From NCBI GenBank assembly GCA_020637675.1, contig JACKKD010000001.1:806001-870000 (forward strand): a DNA stretch of 64,000 nucleotides, in the 5' to 3' direction. The notes below the pieces were generated by a model. That model was not told the origin of the DNA, searched no databases, and saw nothing but the letters and a program-made list of their open reading frames with translations. Origin of the DNA: Paracoccaceae bacterium. GTDB lineage: Bacteria > Pseudomonadota > Alphaproteobacteria > Rhodobacterales > Rhodobacteraceae. Position numbers and translations under genes: made by a program. The stretch's first letter is position 1. Each line of letters opens with the position of its first letter. Below, one piece after another: positions 54,725-63,245 of the stretch.

Positions 54725-55470
54725 CCACCCACCGCCGCGTCCCAGAGGTGCTTCAGCGACACCGCGAGAAGCGCCCAGGTGACAAGACGGAAGAAGAGCC
54801 GCTCCGGCAGGACGCGCACCAGCCAGACCCCCGCCAGCACCGCCGCCACCGCCGGCAGCGACAGGATCGCCGCCGCCTTCAGGTTCGCCGCCGAAAACTG
54901 GCCGAGCGCCCAGTAGGGGATCAGTTTCACGGCATTCACGAAGGCGAAGAACACGGTCGCCGTGCCCGCAAAAACAGTCTTTTCCAGCCCGAGCGGCAGG
55001 ACATAGACCTGATAGGGCGGCGCGCCGGCGTGACTGACGAAACTCGTGTAGCCGGTGATCGCGCCCCAGAAGATCCCGGGGCCGACGCGGGCCGGACCGC
55101 GCCCCGCATTCTCTGGCCGCCGGCCGAGAAGAAGCGTCAGCGCGAAGGCCACCCCGATCGCCCCCACGATCCCCGCCACCAGCCGGTCGGGCACCGAGGC
55201 CGCGGTCATCCAGCCGAACCCGACACCCAGCACTGCGGCGGGCGCGAGGATCGAGAGGACCCGCCGGTCGAACGCCCTCCGGTAGGCGTAAAGCCCGATC
55301 AGGTCCGAGGCGACATAGACCGGCAACAGCAGCCCCGCCGCCGCCACGGGCGAAATCGCGAGCGCCAGGACAGGCACCGCGAGCATTCCCACGACCGGCA
55401 GCCCGCCCTTCGACAGCCCGACAAGCACCGCGGCGAGACATCCCAGAACCCAGAACTCCGCGCCGATCAT
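54721..55470 (-). CDS. TauE/SafE family sulfite/anion exporter-like permease
   Basis: A 249-residue membrane protein with seven to eight hydrophobic helices, a GLSKGGLPVVGML motif in the first repeat and GYTSFVSHAGAPPYQVY in the second; these are the TauE/SafE repeat signatures. Substrates in the family include sulfite, sulfoacetate and other small anions. ATG 55470 has AGGAGG ten bases upstream; upstream ATG 55491 is possible. It is transcribed away from mdh. Confidence 0.9.
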   Translation of the reverse strand: MIGAEFWVLGCLAAVLVGLSKGGLPVVGMLAVPVLALAISPVAAAGLLLPVYVASDLIGLYAYRRAFDRRVLSILAPAAVLGVGFGWMTAASVPDRLVAGIVGAIGVAFALTLLLGRRPENAGRGPARVGPGIFWGAITGYTSFVSHAGAPPYQVYVLPLGLEKTVFAGTATVFFAFVNAVKLIPYWALGQFSAANLKAAAILSLPAVAAVLAGVWLVRVLPERLFFRLVTWALLAVSLKHLWDAAVGG

Positions 55471-55542
55471 GCCCAGAAACCCTCCTGCCATCCGGGCCCA
55501 ACCCCTACAGTGCCGCAGCATGACGCAAAAGGGGCCGGACAT

Positions 55543-55557
55543 GCCGCATTGCGGCAG
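55543..55557. promoter_or_regulatory. TGCCGCA-T-TGCGGCA palindrome between TauE/SafE gene and mdh
   Basis: A perfect seven-base dyad with a one-base centre, 75 bases before the mdh ATG. TTTGCCGCA also occurs upstream of mcl2 (54423) and sucC (56758). Given the GC content such a dyad can arise by chance, so this is only a candidate operator. Confidence 0.3.
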
Positions 55558-55631
55558 GCTTGCGCGAAAAGGCCGGAGCGATTAGGCAGTGCGGCGGAAA
55601 TGACCCATCTCAGCAGGAGCCGGAGACCATC

Positions 55632-56594
55632 ATGGCCAGACCCAGGATCGCCCTCATCGGCGCGGGACAGATCGGCGGCACGCTCGCCCATCTCGCCGCG
55701 ATCAAGGAACTCGGCGACGTCGTTCTCTTCGACATCGCCGAAGGCACGCCCCAGGGCAAGGCGCTGGACATCGCGCAGTCCGGTCCCGTCGAGGGCTTCG
55801 ACGCGGCCCTGAAGGGCGCCAACAGCTACGAGGACATCGCCGGCGCCGATGTCTGCATCGTCACCGCCGGCGTGCCGCGCAAGCCCGGGATGAGCCGCGA
55901 CGATCTTCTGGGCATCAACCTAAAGGTGATGAAGGCCGTGGGCGAGGGCATCAAGGCCCATGCGCCGAACGCCTTCGTGATCTGCATAACCAACCCCCTG
56001 GACGCGATGGTCTGGGCGCTGCGCGAGTTCTCGGGGCTGCCCGCGAACAAGGTCGTCGGGATGGCCGGCGTGCTCGACTCGGCGCGGTTCCGCCATTTCC
56101 TCAGCCTCGAATTCAACGTGTCGATGAAGGACGTGACCGCCTTCGTCCTTGGCGGCCACGGCGACACGATGGTGCCCCTGGTGCGCTACTCCACCGTCGC
56201 CGGCATTCCCCTGCCCGACCTCGTCGAGATGGGATGGACCACGCAGGAAAGGTTGGATGCCATCGTCCAGCGCACCCGCGACGGCGGGGCCGAGATCGTC
56301 GGCCTCCTGAAGACCGGCTCGGCCTTCTACGCGCCCGCCGCCTCGGCGATCGAGATGGCGGAAGCCTACCTCAAGGACCAGAAGCGCCTGCTGCCCTGCG
56401 CCGCCTATGTGGACGGTGCCTACGGGCTCAGCGGCATGTATGTCGGCGTGCCGACGATCCTCGGCGCCGGCGGCGTGGAGCGCATCGTCGACATCAAGCT
56501 GAACCGCGACGAACAGGTGATGTTCGACAAGTCGGTGGAGGCCGTGCGCGGCCTCGTCGCCGCCTGCAAGGCGATCGACCCCTCGCTCGCCTGA
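55632..56594 (+). CDS. mdh: Malate dehydrogenase
   Basis: A 320-residue LDH-like NAD-dependent malate dehydrogenase. The GAGQIGGTLA motif is at residues 10-19, catalytic residues lie in VTAGVPRKPGMSRDDLL (Arg loop) and VLGGHGDTMVP (His). The length is that of the alphaproteobacterial type. GGAG lies six bases before ATG 55632. It is followed by a strong stem-loop, so mdh and sucC are probably separate transcripts. Confidence 0.98.
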   Translation: MARPRIALIGAGQIGGTLAHLAAIKELGDVVLFDIAEGTPQGKALDIAQSGPVEGFDAALKGANSYEDIAGADVCIVTAGVPRKPGMSRDDLLGINLKVMKAVGEGIKAHAPNAFVICITNPLDAMVWALREFSGLPANKVVGMAGVLDSARFRHFLSLEFNVSMKDVTAFVLGGHGDTMVPLVRYSTVAGIPLPDLVEMGWTTQERLDAIVQRTRDGGAEIVGLLKTGSAFYAPAASAIEMAEAYLKDQKRLLPCAAYVDGAYGLSGMYVGVPTILGAGGVERIVDIKLNRDEQVMFDKSVEAVRGLVAACKAIDPSLA

Positions 56595-56600
56595 CATTTC

Positions 56601-56623
56601 CGGGGCGCCCGCCGGGCGCCCCG
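56601..56623 (+). terminator. Terminator-type stem-loop after mdh
   Basis: CGGGGCGCCC and GGGCGCCCCG pair perfectly around a three-base loop, six bases after the mdh stop. There is only a CCTTCCC tail, so the hairpin itself would do most of the work. Confidence 0.7.
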
Positions 56624-56697
56624 CCTTCCCGGCGCGGACCCGCCGGACCCCGCGCGAATCCCCCTCCCCGCAGACGATCCGGCCCAGGCGATCCCTA

Positions 56698-56728
56698 TGT
56701 GATCACACTTTTTCTGGCCGTGATCACA
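56698..56728. promoter_or_regulatory. Paired GTGATCAC palindromes upstream of sucC
   Basis: TGTGATCACA (56698-56707) and CGTGATCACA (56719-56728) are separated by 11 bases, centres 21 bp apart, exactly as upstream of sdhC. The proximal core ends 108 bases before the sucC ATG. The spacer is CT-rich and differs from the A-rich spacer of the sdh copy, so the palindromes and spacing are what is conserved. Confidence 0.75.
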
Positions 56729-56835
56729 AAAATGCAGTTTTCTGCCGCTCCCGCGGATTTGCCGCATTTATCGTTTCGCCAATCCGCGCCGTTGTGCGAA
56801 GAACCCGCAAAACCGAACGCAAGCGGGGATCAGCG

Positions 56836-58029
56836 ATGAACATCCACGAATACCAGGCCAAGGCTCTCCTGCGCTCCTACGGCGCGCCGGTCTCCGACGG
56901 CCGCGTCGTGCTCAGGGCCGAAGAGGCCAAGACCGCGGCGGGCGAGCTTGACGGGCCCCTCTGGGTCGTGAAGGCGCAGATCCACGCGGGCGGCCGCGGC
57001 AAGGGCAGGTTCAAGGAAGCCGAAGCGGGGGAAAAGGGCGGTGTCCGCCTCGCGAAATCGGTCGAGGAGGCTGCGTCGATGGCCAAGCAGATGCTCGGCC
57101 GCACGCTCGTCACCCACCAGACCGGGCCGGCGGGCAAGCAGGTCAACCGCATCTACATCGAGGACGGCTCCGACATCGCGCGCGAGCTTTACCTCGCGCT
57201 TCTCGTCGACCGCGGCACTTCCCGTGTCTCCTTCGTCTGCTCGACCGAAGGCGGGATGGACATCGAGGACGTGGCCGCGAGGACGCCCGAGAAGATCCTT
57301 TCCTTCGCCGTCGATCCGGCCACCGGGCTGTCCGATTTCCACGGCCGCCGCGTCGCCTTCGCCCTCGGGCTCGAAGGCAACCAGGTCAAACAATGCGTGG
57401 GCCTGATCAAGACGCTCTACCGCGCCTTCATCGAGAAGGACATGGAGATGCTGGAGATCAACCCGCTCGTCGTGCTGAAGGACGGCAACCTCAAGGTGCT
57501 CGACGCCAAGATCGGCTTCGACAACAACGCGCTCTACCGCCAGCCCGAGGTCATGGCGCTCCGGGACGAGACGGAAGAGGACCCCAAGGAACTCGCGGCC
57601 TCGAAGTTCGACCTGAACTACATCGCGCTCGACGGCGAGATCGGCTGCATGGTGAACGGCGCGGGCCTTGCGATGGCGACGATGGACATCATCAAGCTTT
57701 ACGGCGCGGAACCCGCCAACTTCCTCGATGTGGGCGGCGGGGCGACGAAGGAGAAGGTGACCGAGGCCTTCAAGATCATCACCTCGGACCCCAACGTGAA
57801 GGGCATCCTCGTCAACATCTTCGGCGGCATCATGCGCTGCGACATCATCGCCGAGGGCATCATCGCCGCGGTGAAGGAAGTGGGCCTCCAGGTTCCGCTG
57901 GTGGTGCGGCTCGAGGGCACCAACGTCGAGAAGGGCAAGGAGATCATCGCGACTTCCGGCCTCAACGTGATCGCCGGGGACAACCTCAGCGACGCGGCGC
58001 AGAAGATCGTGAAGGCGGTGAAGGGGTAA
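56836..58029 (+). CDS. sucC: Succinyl-CoA synthetase, beta subunit
   Basis: A 397-residue ATP-grasp subunit. It starts MNIHEYQAKALLRSYG, binds nucleotide through VKAQIHAGGRGK, and carries the CoA-ligase segment NIFGGIMRCDIIAEGI. With SucD it converts succinyl-CoA to succinate with formation of ATP or GTP. ATG 56836 matches the family start; the frame is open 42 bases upstream. Its TAA overlaps the next ATG by one base (TAATG), coupling it to an unusual exported protein. Confidence 0.98.
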   Translation: MNIHEYQAKALLRSYGAPVSDGRVVLRAEEAKTAAGELDGPLWVVKAQIHAGGRGKGRFKEAEAGEKGGVRLAKSVEEAASMAKQMLGRTLVTHQTGPAGKQVNRIYIEDGSDIARELYLALLVDRGTSRVSFVCSTEGGMDIEDVAARTPEKILSFAVDPATGLSDFHGRRVAFALGLEGNQVKQCVGLIKTLYRAFIEKDMEMLEINPLVVLKDGNLKVLDAKIGFDNNALYRQPEVMALRDETEEDPKELAASKFDLNYIALDGEIGCMVNGAGLAMATMDIIKLYGAEPANFLDVGGGATKEKVTEAFKIITSDPNVKGILVNIFGGIMRCDIIAEGIIAAVKEVGLQVPLVVRLEGTNVEKGKEIIATSGLNVIAGDNLSDAAQKIVKAVKG

Positions 58030-58544
58030 TGCGGATGCCTAAGCTAATGACGCGCTGCTTGCTTGCGTTTGCCGTCCTGCTGGCGCCCGGGCCAGCCCTC
58101 TCGCAGTCAACCGAACAGGGGCTGCGCATGCAGCAACTCTTCATGGACACCTGCTTTCAGGCGACAAAAGCAAGCGACATGTCGATCGCCGCGAAAGTGG
58201 CCATGCAAAGGGGCTACAAGCTTCTGGGAACCATCCATCCGACCGGAAGCAAGCGCAAGGGTTATACCGCCTACGGCAAGACCAAGGGCCAGGAAGAAAT
58301 CTGGATCGGTGCCACCAAGGCGACAGCGCAAAGCTGTGGGGTGACATTCGACGACTCCAAGGGTCCGGTCCTCAAGGACAAGCCGCCGTTCCTTAATACG
58401 ATCAGCATGGCCACCAAGGGCAAGCCGTGGGGCAAGGGGGTCATTACTGCGCACTGGGTGAACCACAGCTTCAACGGCGTCAAATACGAATACGCAGTCG
58501 TTCCGGGCAAGAACCGTGTCGGCTACTTTGCGAACTTCAAATAG
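58029..58544 (+). CDS. Exported protein of unknown function between sucC and sucD
   Basis: A 171-residue protein with a signal peptide (CLLAFAVLLAPGPALS, cleavage near residue 25). The mature part is basic and rich in Lys, Gly and Thr, with two cysteines (C42 and C103) that could form a disulfide in the periplasm. I recognise no family. The reading frame uses more A/T at third positions than its neighbours (for example TTG CTT GCG TTT near the start), suggesting later acquisition. It is locked to sucC by a TAATG overlap and ends ten bases before sucD. Confidence 0.85.
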   Translation: MRMPKLMTRCLLAFAVLLAPGPALSQSTEQGLRMQQLFMDTCFQATKASDMSIAAKVAMQRGYKLLGTIHPTGSKRKGYTAYGKTKGQEEIWIGATKATAQSCGVTFDDSKGPVLKDKPPFLNTISMATKGKPWGKGVITAHWVNHSFNGVKYEYAVVPGKNRVGYFANFK

Positions 58545-58554
58545 GGGCCATCCG

Positions 58555-59439
58555 ATGTCCGTCCTCGTCAACAAAGACACCCGCGTCATCACCCAGGGCA
58601 TCACCGGCTCGCAGGGCACCTTCCACACCGAACAGGCCATCGCCTACGGCACCCGCATGGTGGGCGGCGTGACGCCCGGCAAGGGCGGCACCGAACACCT
58701 CGGGCTGCCGGTCTTCAACTCGGTGCACGAAGCCCGCGCCACCACAGGCGCCAATGCCAGCGCCATCTACGTTCCGCCCCCCTTCGCGGCGGATTCGATC
58801 CTCGAGGCGATCGACGCCGAAATGCCGCTGATCGTCTGCATCACCGAAGGCATCCCGGTCCTCGACATGATGAAGGTGAAGCGTGCGCTCGAAGGCTCGA
58901 AGTCGCGGCTGATCGGCCCGAACTGCCCCGGCGTCATCACCCCGGGCGCATGCAAGATCGGCATCATGCCCGGCCATATCCACAAGCGCGGCTCCTGCGG
59001 GGTGGTCAGCCGTTCCGGCACCCTCACCTACGAGGCGGTGAAGCAGACCTCGGACCTCGGCCTCGGCCAGTCCTCGGCCGTGGGCATCGGCGGCGACCCG
59101 ATCAAGGGCACCGAGCATATCGACGTCTTGGAGATGTTCCTCGCCGACCCCGAGACGACCTCGATCATCATGATCGGCGAGATCGGGGGCAGCGCCGAGG
59201 AAGAGGCGGCGGAATACCTTGCCGCGCAGAGGAAGAAGGGCCGCTGGAAGCCGACCGCCGGCTTCATCGCCGGGCGCACCGCGCCGAAAGGCCGCCGCAT
59301 GGGCCATGCCGGCGCCATCGTCTCGGGCGGCAAGGGCGACGCGGAATCGAAAATCGAAGCGATGAAGCGCGCCGGCATTGTGGTCGCCGACAGCCCAGCC
59401 CATCTTGGCGAGGCGGTGATGAAGGCGATCAAGGGCTGA
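58555..59439 (+). CDS. sucD: Succinyl-CoA synthetase, alpha subunit
   Basis: A 294-residue subunit. It has GITGSQGTFHTEQAIAYGT for CoA binding, the GPNCPGVITPG segment and the phospho-histidine region GRRMGHAGAIVSGGKGDA. It completes the SucCD enzyme of the TCA cycle. ATG 58555 matches the family start, preceded by AGGGG. Confidence 0.98.
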   Translation: MSVLVNKDTRVITQGITGSQGTFHTEQAIAYGTRMVGGVTPGKGGTEHLGLPVFNSVHEARATTGANASAIYVPPPFAADSILEAIDAEMPLIVCITEGIPVLDMMKVKRALEGSKSRLIGPNCPGVITPGACKIGIMPGHIHKRGSCGVVSRSGTLTYEAVKQTSDLGLGQSSAVGIGGDPIKGTEHIDVLEMFLADPETTSIIMIGEIGGSAEEEAAEYLAAQRKKGRWKPTAGFIAGRTAPKGRRMGHAGAIVSGGKGDAESKIEAMKRAGIVVADSPAHLGEAVMKAIKG

Positions 59440-59461
59440 GAGCCGGGCGGGAGGACGGGAC

Positions 59462-60181
59462 ATGCCGGTTTTCCGGATCGGTGACAGGCTCCACTACTAT
59501 GCCCATGTGCCGAAATGCGGCGGCTCGTCGGTGGAGGCATATCTGAAGGCCCGTTTCGGCGGACTCGCGTTCCTGAACACCCGTTTCCTCGACCTGCCCG
59601 AGGCGCGGCGCTGGACGCGCTCCTCGCCGCAGCACCTTCCCTGGGACGCCTTCACCCGGCTTGTCCCCGCCGACTGGATCGCCTCGTCCTTCGCGGTGGT
59701 GCGCCACCCCGTGAGGCGGCTCGTCAGCGCGTTCCAGTACCAGGTGGAGGTGGAGGGCACGGTGGCCCCGCTCTGGTCGATCGACGAATGGTTCGACGAC
59801 TGGCTGAAACGCGCGGCCGGGGAGCCCTTCCTCTACGACAACCACCTCTGCCCGCAATCGGCCATCGTGCCGAAGGACGCCACGGTCTTCCGGCTGGAGG
59901 ACGGGCTCGACGCCATCGTGCCGCATCTCGACCGCCTTGCCGGCGACACCGGCGGACCCCGCGCCATCCCGGCCGAGAACGTCCGCAAGAAGGGCATGGC
60001 GCCCGATGCCGAGCGGCTGAAACCCTCTGCCGAAACGCTCGGCCGCATCGCAGCCTTCTACGGCGAGGATTTCGCCCGGTTCGGTTATGCCGAGGGCGCC
60101 GCGCCGAAGTCCGCCCATGCCGCGCCAAAGCCGAAGGGCCTGAAAGCCCTCGTCGGCACCCTGACCGGGAGACGCGGATGA
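59462..60181 (+). CDS. Sulfotransferase family protein
   Basis: A 239-residue protein of the sulfotransferase family 2 type. The PAPS 5'-phosphosulfate loop is HVPKCGGSSVEAYL at residues 15-28, and the 3'-phosphate region is VVRHPVRRLVSAFQYQ. These enzymes transfer sulfate to carbohydrates or other acceptors. It sits between sucD and sucA with 22- and 94-base gaps, where no role in the TCA cycle is evident. The basic Pro/Lys-rich C-terminus is atypical. Confidence 0.85.
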   Translation: MPVFRIGDRLHYYAHVPKCGGSSVEAYLKARFGGLAFLNTRFLDLPEARRWTRSSPQHLPWDAFTRLVPADWIASSFAVVRHPVRRLVSAFQYQVEVEGTVAPLWSIDEWFDDWLKRAAGEPFLYDNHLCPQSAIVPKDATVFRLEDGLDAIVPHLDRLAGDTGGPRAIPAENVRKKGMAPDAERLKPSAETLGRIAAFYGEDFARFGYAEGAAPKSAHAAPKPKGLKALVGTLTGRRG

Positions 60182-60275
60182 TGCGCGGCCCCCACCCGAC
60201 GCCCCCCCCCGAGCGCCCAGCGCGCGACCCCTTTCATGTGAGGAGCGGCCGGCCGAGCGCCCGCCGAATGAGATC

Positions 60276-63245
60276 ATGACGGAACAGAAACCCAACGACC
60301 AGTTCCACGCCTCGTCCTTCCTGCAGGGACACAATGCGGAATATGTCGAACAGCTCTACGCCCGCTATGCCGCCAACCCGGACGCCGTCGATGCAAGCTG
60401 GGCCGCTTTCTTCCGAAGCCTCGGCGACAGCGAGACCGACGTTCGGCGCGAGGCCAGGGGCGCGTCCTGGGACCGGCCCGACTGGCCGCCGCAGCCTGCC
60501 GACGACCTGACCGCCGCGCTCACCGGCGAATGGCCGATGGCGGCTCGGGAAATGAAAGGCGCGGGCGACAGAATCAAGGCGAAGGCCGCCGAACAGGGCG
60601 TTGCCGTCAGCGACGACCAGATCAAGCGTGCTGTCCTCGACAGCATCCGCGCGCTGATGATCATCCGCGCCTACCGCATCCGCGGCCATCTCATCGCCGA
60701 CCTCGACCCCCTCGGCATGCGCGAGGAAAACCCGCATCCCGAGCTTGACCCGAAGTCCTACGGCTTCGCCGATGCCGACATGGACCGGCCGATCTTCATC
60801 GACAACGTGCTCGGCCTCACCCACGCCTCGATGCGCGAGATCATCGACATCGTGAAGCGCACCTATTGCGGCACCTTCGCGCTCCAGTACATGCACATTT
60901 CCGACCCCGCCCAGGCGGCGTGGCTGAAGGAGCGGATCGAGGGCTACGGCAAGGAGATCAGCTTCACCCGCGAGGGCCGGAAGGCGATCCTGAACAAGCT
61001 CGTCGAGGCCGAAGGCTTCGAGAAGTTCCTGCACGTCAAGTACATGGGCACCAAGCGCTTCGGCCTCGACGGCGGCGAGGCGCTGATCCCCGCGATGGAG
61101 CAGATCGTCAAGCGCGGCGGCAATCTCGGTCTGAAGGAAATCGTCATCGGCATGCCGCACCGCGGCCGGCTCTCGGTCCTCGCCAACGTGCTCGCCAAGC
61201 CCTACCGCGCCATCTTCAACGAGTTCCAGGGCGGCAGCTTCAAGCCCGAGGACGTGGACGGCTCGGGCGACGTGAAATACCACCTCGGCGCCTCCTCCGA
61301 CCGGACCTTCGACGGCAACACCGTCCACCTGTCGCTGACCGCCAACCCCAGCCACCTCGAGGCGGTGAACCCGGTCGTCCTCGGCAAGGTGCGCGCCAAG
61401 CAGGACCAGCTCGGTGATCAGTCCGAACGCCGCGCCGTCCTGCCGGTCCTTCTGCACGGCGACGCGGCCTTCGCCGGACAGGGCATCGTGGCCGAGTGCT
61501 TCCAGCTTTCGGGCATCAAGGGCCACCGTACCGGCGGCACCATGCATATCGTCGTGAACAACCAGATCGGCTTCACCACCGCGCCCCACTTCAGCCGCAC
61601 ATCGCCCTACCCGACCGACATTGCCCTGATGGTCGAGGCGCCGATCTTCCACGTCAACGGCGACGACCCCGAGGCCGTCGTCCACGCCGCCAAGGTTGCC
61701 ACCGAGTTCCGCCAGATGTTCGGCAAGGATGTGGTCATCGACATCTTCTGCTACCGCCGCTTCGGTCACAACGAAGGCGACGAGCCGATGTTCACCAACC
61801 CGGCGATGTACAAGACGATCAAGACCCACAAGACCACGCTGCAACTTTATACCGAGCGTCTGGTGAAGGATGGCCTCATCCCGGAGGGCGAGATCGAGGA
61901 CATGAAGGCCGCCTTCCAGGCCCATCTCAACGAGGAGTTCGAGGTCGGCAAGACCTACAAGCCGAACAAGGCCGACTGGCTCGACGGCCGCTGGGCGCAC
62001 CTTGACCGCGAGGGGGAGGAATATTCGCCCGGCAAGACCGCGATCACCAAGAAGGCGATGACGGAGATCGGCGCCGCCCTGACCCGAGTGCCGGAGGGCT
62101 TCGACATCCACAAGACCGTCGCGCGCCAGCTCGAGGCAAAGGCGCAGATGTTCAAGTCGGGGCGCGGCTTCGACTGGGCCACGGCCGAGGCGCTGGCCTT
62201 CGGCAGTCTCTTGACCGAGGGCTATCCCGTGCGCCTCTCCGGCCAGGACTGCACCCGGGGCACCTTCTCGCAGCGCCATTCCGCCTTCGTCGATCAGGCG
62301 ACCGAGGAACGGCACTATCCGCTCAACCACATCAAGCCGGGCCAAGCGCGTTACGAGGTCATCGACTCGATGCTCTCGGAATATGCCGTGCTCGGCTTCG
62401 AATACGGCTATTCGCTCTCCGAACCGAACGCGCTCACCATCTGGGAGGCGCAGTTCGGCGATTTCGCGAACGGCGCGCAGATCATGTTCGACCAGTTCGT
62501 CTCATCGGGCGAATCGAAGTGGCTCCGGATGTCGGGCCTCGTCTGCCTCCTGCCGCACGGGTTCGAAGGCCAGGGGCCGGAACACTCCTCGGCGCGGCTC
62601 GAACGCTTCCTGCAGCAATGCGCGCAGGACAACTGGATCGTCGCAAACTGCTCGACGCCCGCGAACTACTTCCACATCCTGCGCCGGCAGGTGCACCGGT
62701 CGTTCCGCAAGCCCCTGATCCTGATGACGCCGAAGTCGCTCCTCCGGCATCCGATGTGCGTCTCCGACGCGGAGGATTTCACCACCGGCTCGACCTTCCA
62801 CCGCGTCCTCTGGGACGATGCGGAAAAGGGCCATTCGGCGACGAAGCTTGCCGCCGACAAGAAGATCCGCCGCGTGGTGATCTCGTCGGGCAAGGTCTAC
62901 TACGATCTTCTGGCCGAACGCGATGCGCGCGGGCTTTCGGACGTCTACCTGCTCAGGCTCGAACAGTTCTACCCCTTCCCGGCGCAGTCGCTGGTGAAGG
63001 AACTTGAACGCTTCAAGGGGGCCGAGATCGTGTGGTGCCAGGAAGAACCGAAGAACCAGGGCGGCTGGTCGTTCGTGGAGCCGAACCTCGAATGGGTGCT
63101 CGGGCGCATCGGCGCGAAGCACGGCCGCGCCCGCTACGTCGGTCGCAGCGCCTCGGCATCGCCGGCGACCGGCCTCGCCTCGCGCCACAAGGCCGAGCAG
63201 GAGGCACTGGTGAACGAGGCGCTGACCGTGGGAGCATCGGGCTGA
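60276..63245 (+). CDS. sucA: 2-oxoglutarate dehydrogenase E1 component
   Basis: A 989-residue ThDP enzyme. The N-terminal segment (FLQGHNAEYVEQLYARY) binds E2, and further on come GMPHRGRL, the ThDP region HGDAAFAGQGIVAE and FCYRRFGHNEGDEP. It decarboxylates 2-oxoglutarate and transfers the succinyl group to lipoate on SucB. Length is complete. Its TGA overlaps sucB by one base (TGATG). Confidence 0.98.
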   Translation: MTEQKPNDQFHASSFLQGHNAEYVEQLYARYAANPDAVDASWAAFFRSLGDSETDVRREARGASWDRPDWPPQPADDLTAALTGEWPMAAREMKGAGDRIKAKAAEQGVAVSDDQIKRAVLDSIRALMIIRAYRIRGHLIADLDPLGMREENPHPELDPKSYGFADADMDRPIFIDNVLGLTHASMREIIDIVKRTYCGTFALQYMHISDPAQAAWLKERIEGYGKEISFTREGRKAILNKLVEAEGFEKFLHVKYMGTKRFGLDGGEALIPAMEQIVKRGGNLGLKEIVIGMPHRGRLSVLANVLAKPYRAIFNEFQGGSFKPEDVDGSGDVKYHLGASSDRTFDGNTVHLSLTANPSHLEAVNPVVLGKVRAKQDQLGDQSERRAVLPVLLHGDAAFAGQGIVAECFQLSGIKGHRTGGTMHIVVNNQIGFTTAPHFSRTSPYPTDIALMVEAPIFHVNGDDPEAVVHAAKVATEFRQMFGKDVVIDIFCYRRFGHNEGDEPMFTNPAMYKTIKTHKTTLQLYTERLVKDGLIPEGEIEDMKAAFQAHLNEEFEVGKTYKPNKADWLDGRWAHLDREGEEYSPGKTAITKKAMTEIGAALTRVPEGFDIHKTVARQLEAKAQMFKSGRGFDWATAEALAFGSLLTEGYPVRLSGQDCTRGTFSQRHSAFVDQATEERHYPLNHIKPGQARYEVIDSMLSEYAVLGFEYGYSLSEPNALTIWEAQFGDFANGAQIMFDQFVSSGESKWLRMSGLVCLLPHGFEGQGPEHSSARLERFLQQCAQDNWIVANCSTPANYFHILRRQVHRSFRKPLILMTPKSLLRHPMCVSDAEDFTTGSTFHRVLWDDAEKGHSATKLAADKKIRRVVISSGKVYYDLLAERDARGLSDVYLLRLEQFYPFPAQSLVKELERFKGAEIVWCQEEPKNQGGWSFVEPNLEWVLGRIGAKHGRARYVGRSASASPATGLASRHKAEQEALVNEALTVGASG

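Noticed and set aside
60234..62345. 703-codon minus-strand frame antisense to sucA
   Set aside because: Shadow frame of sucA, low-complexity His/Asp/Arg-rich translation.
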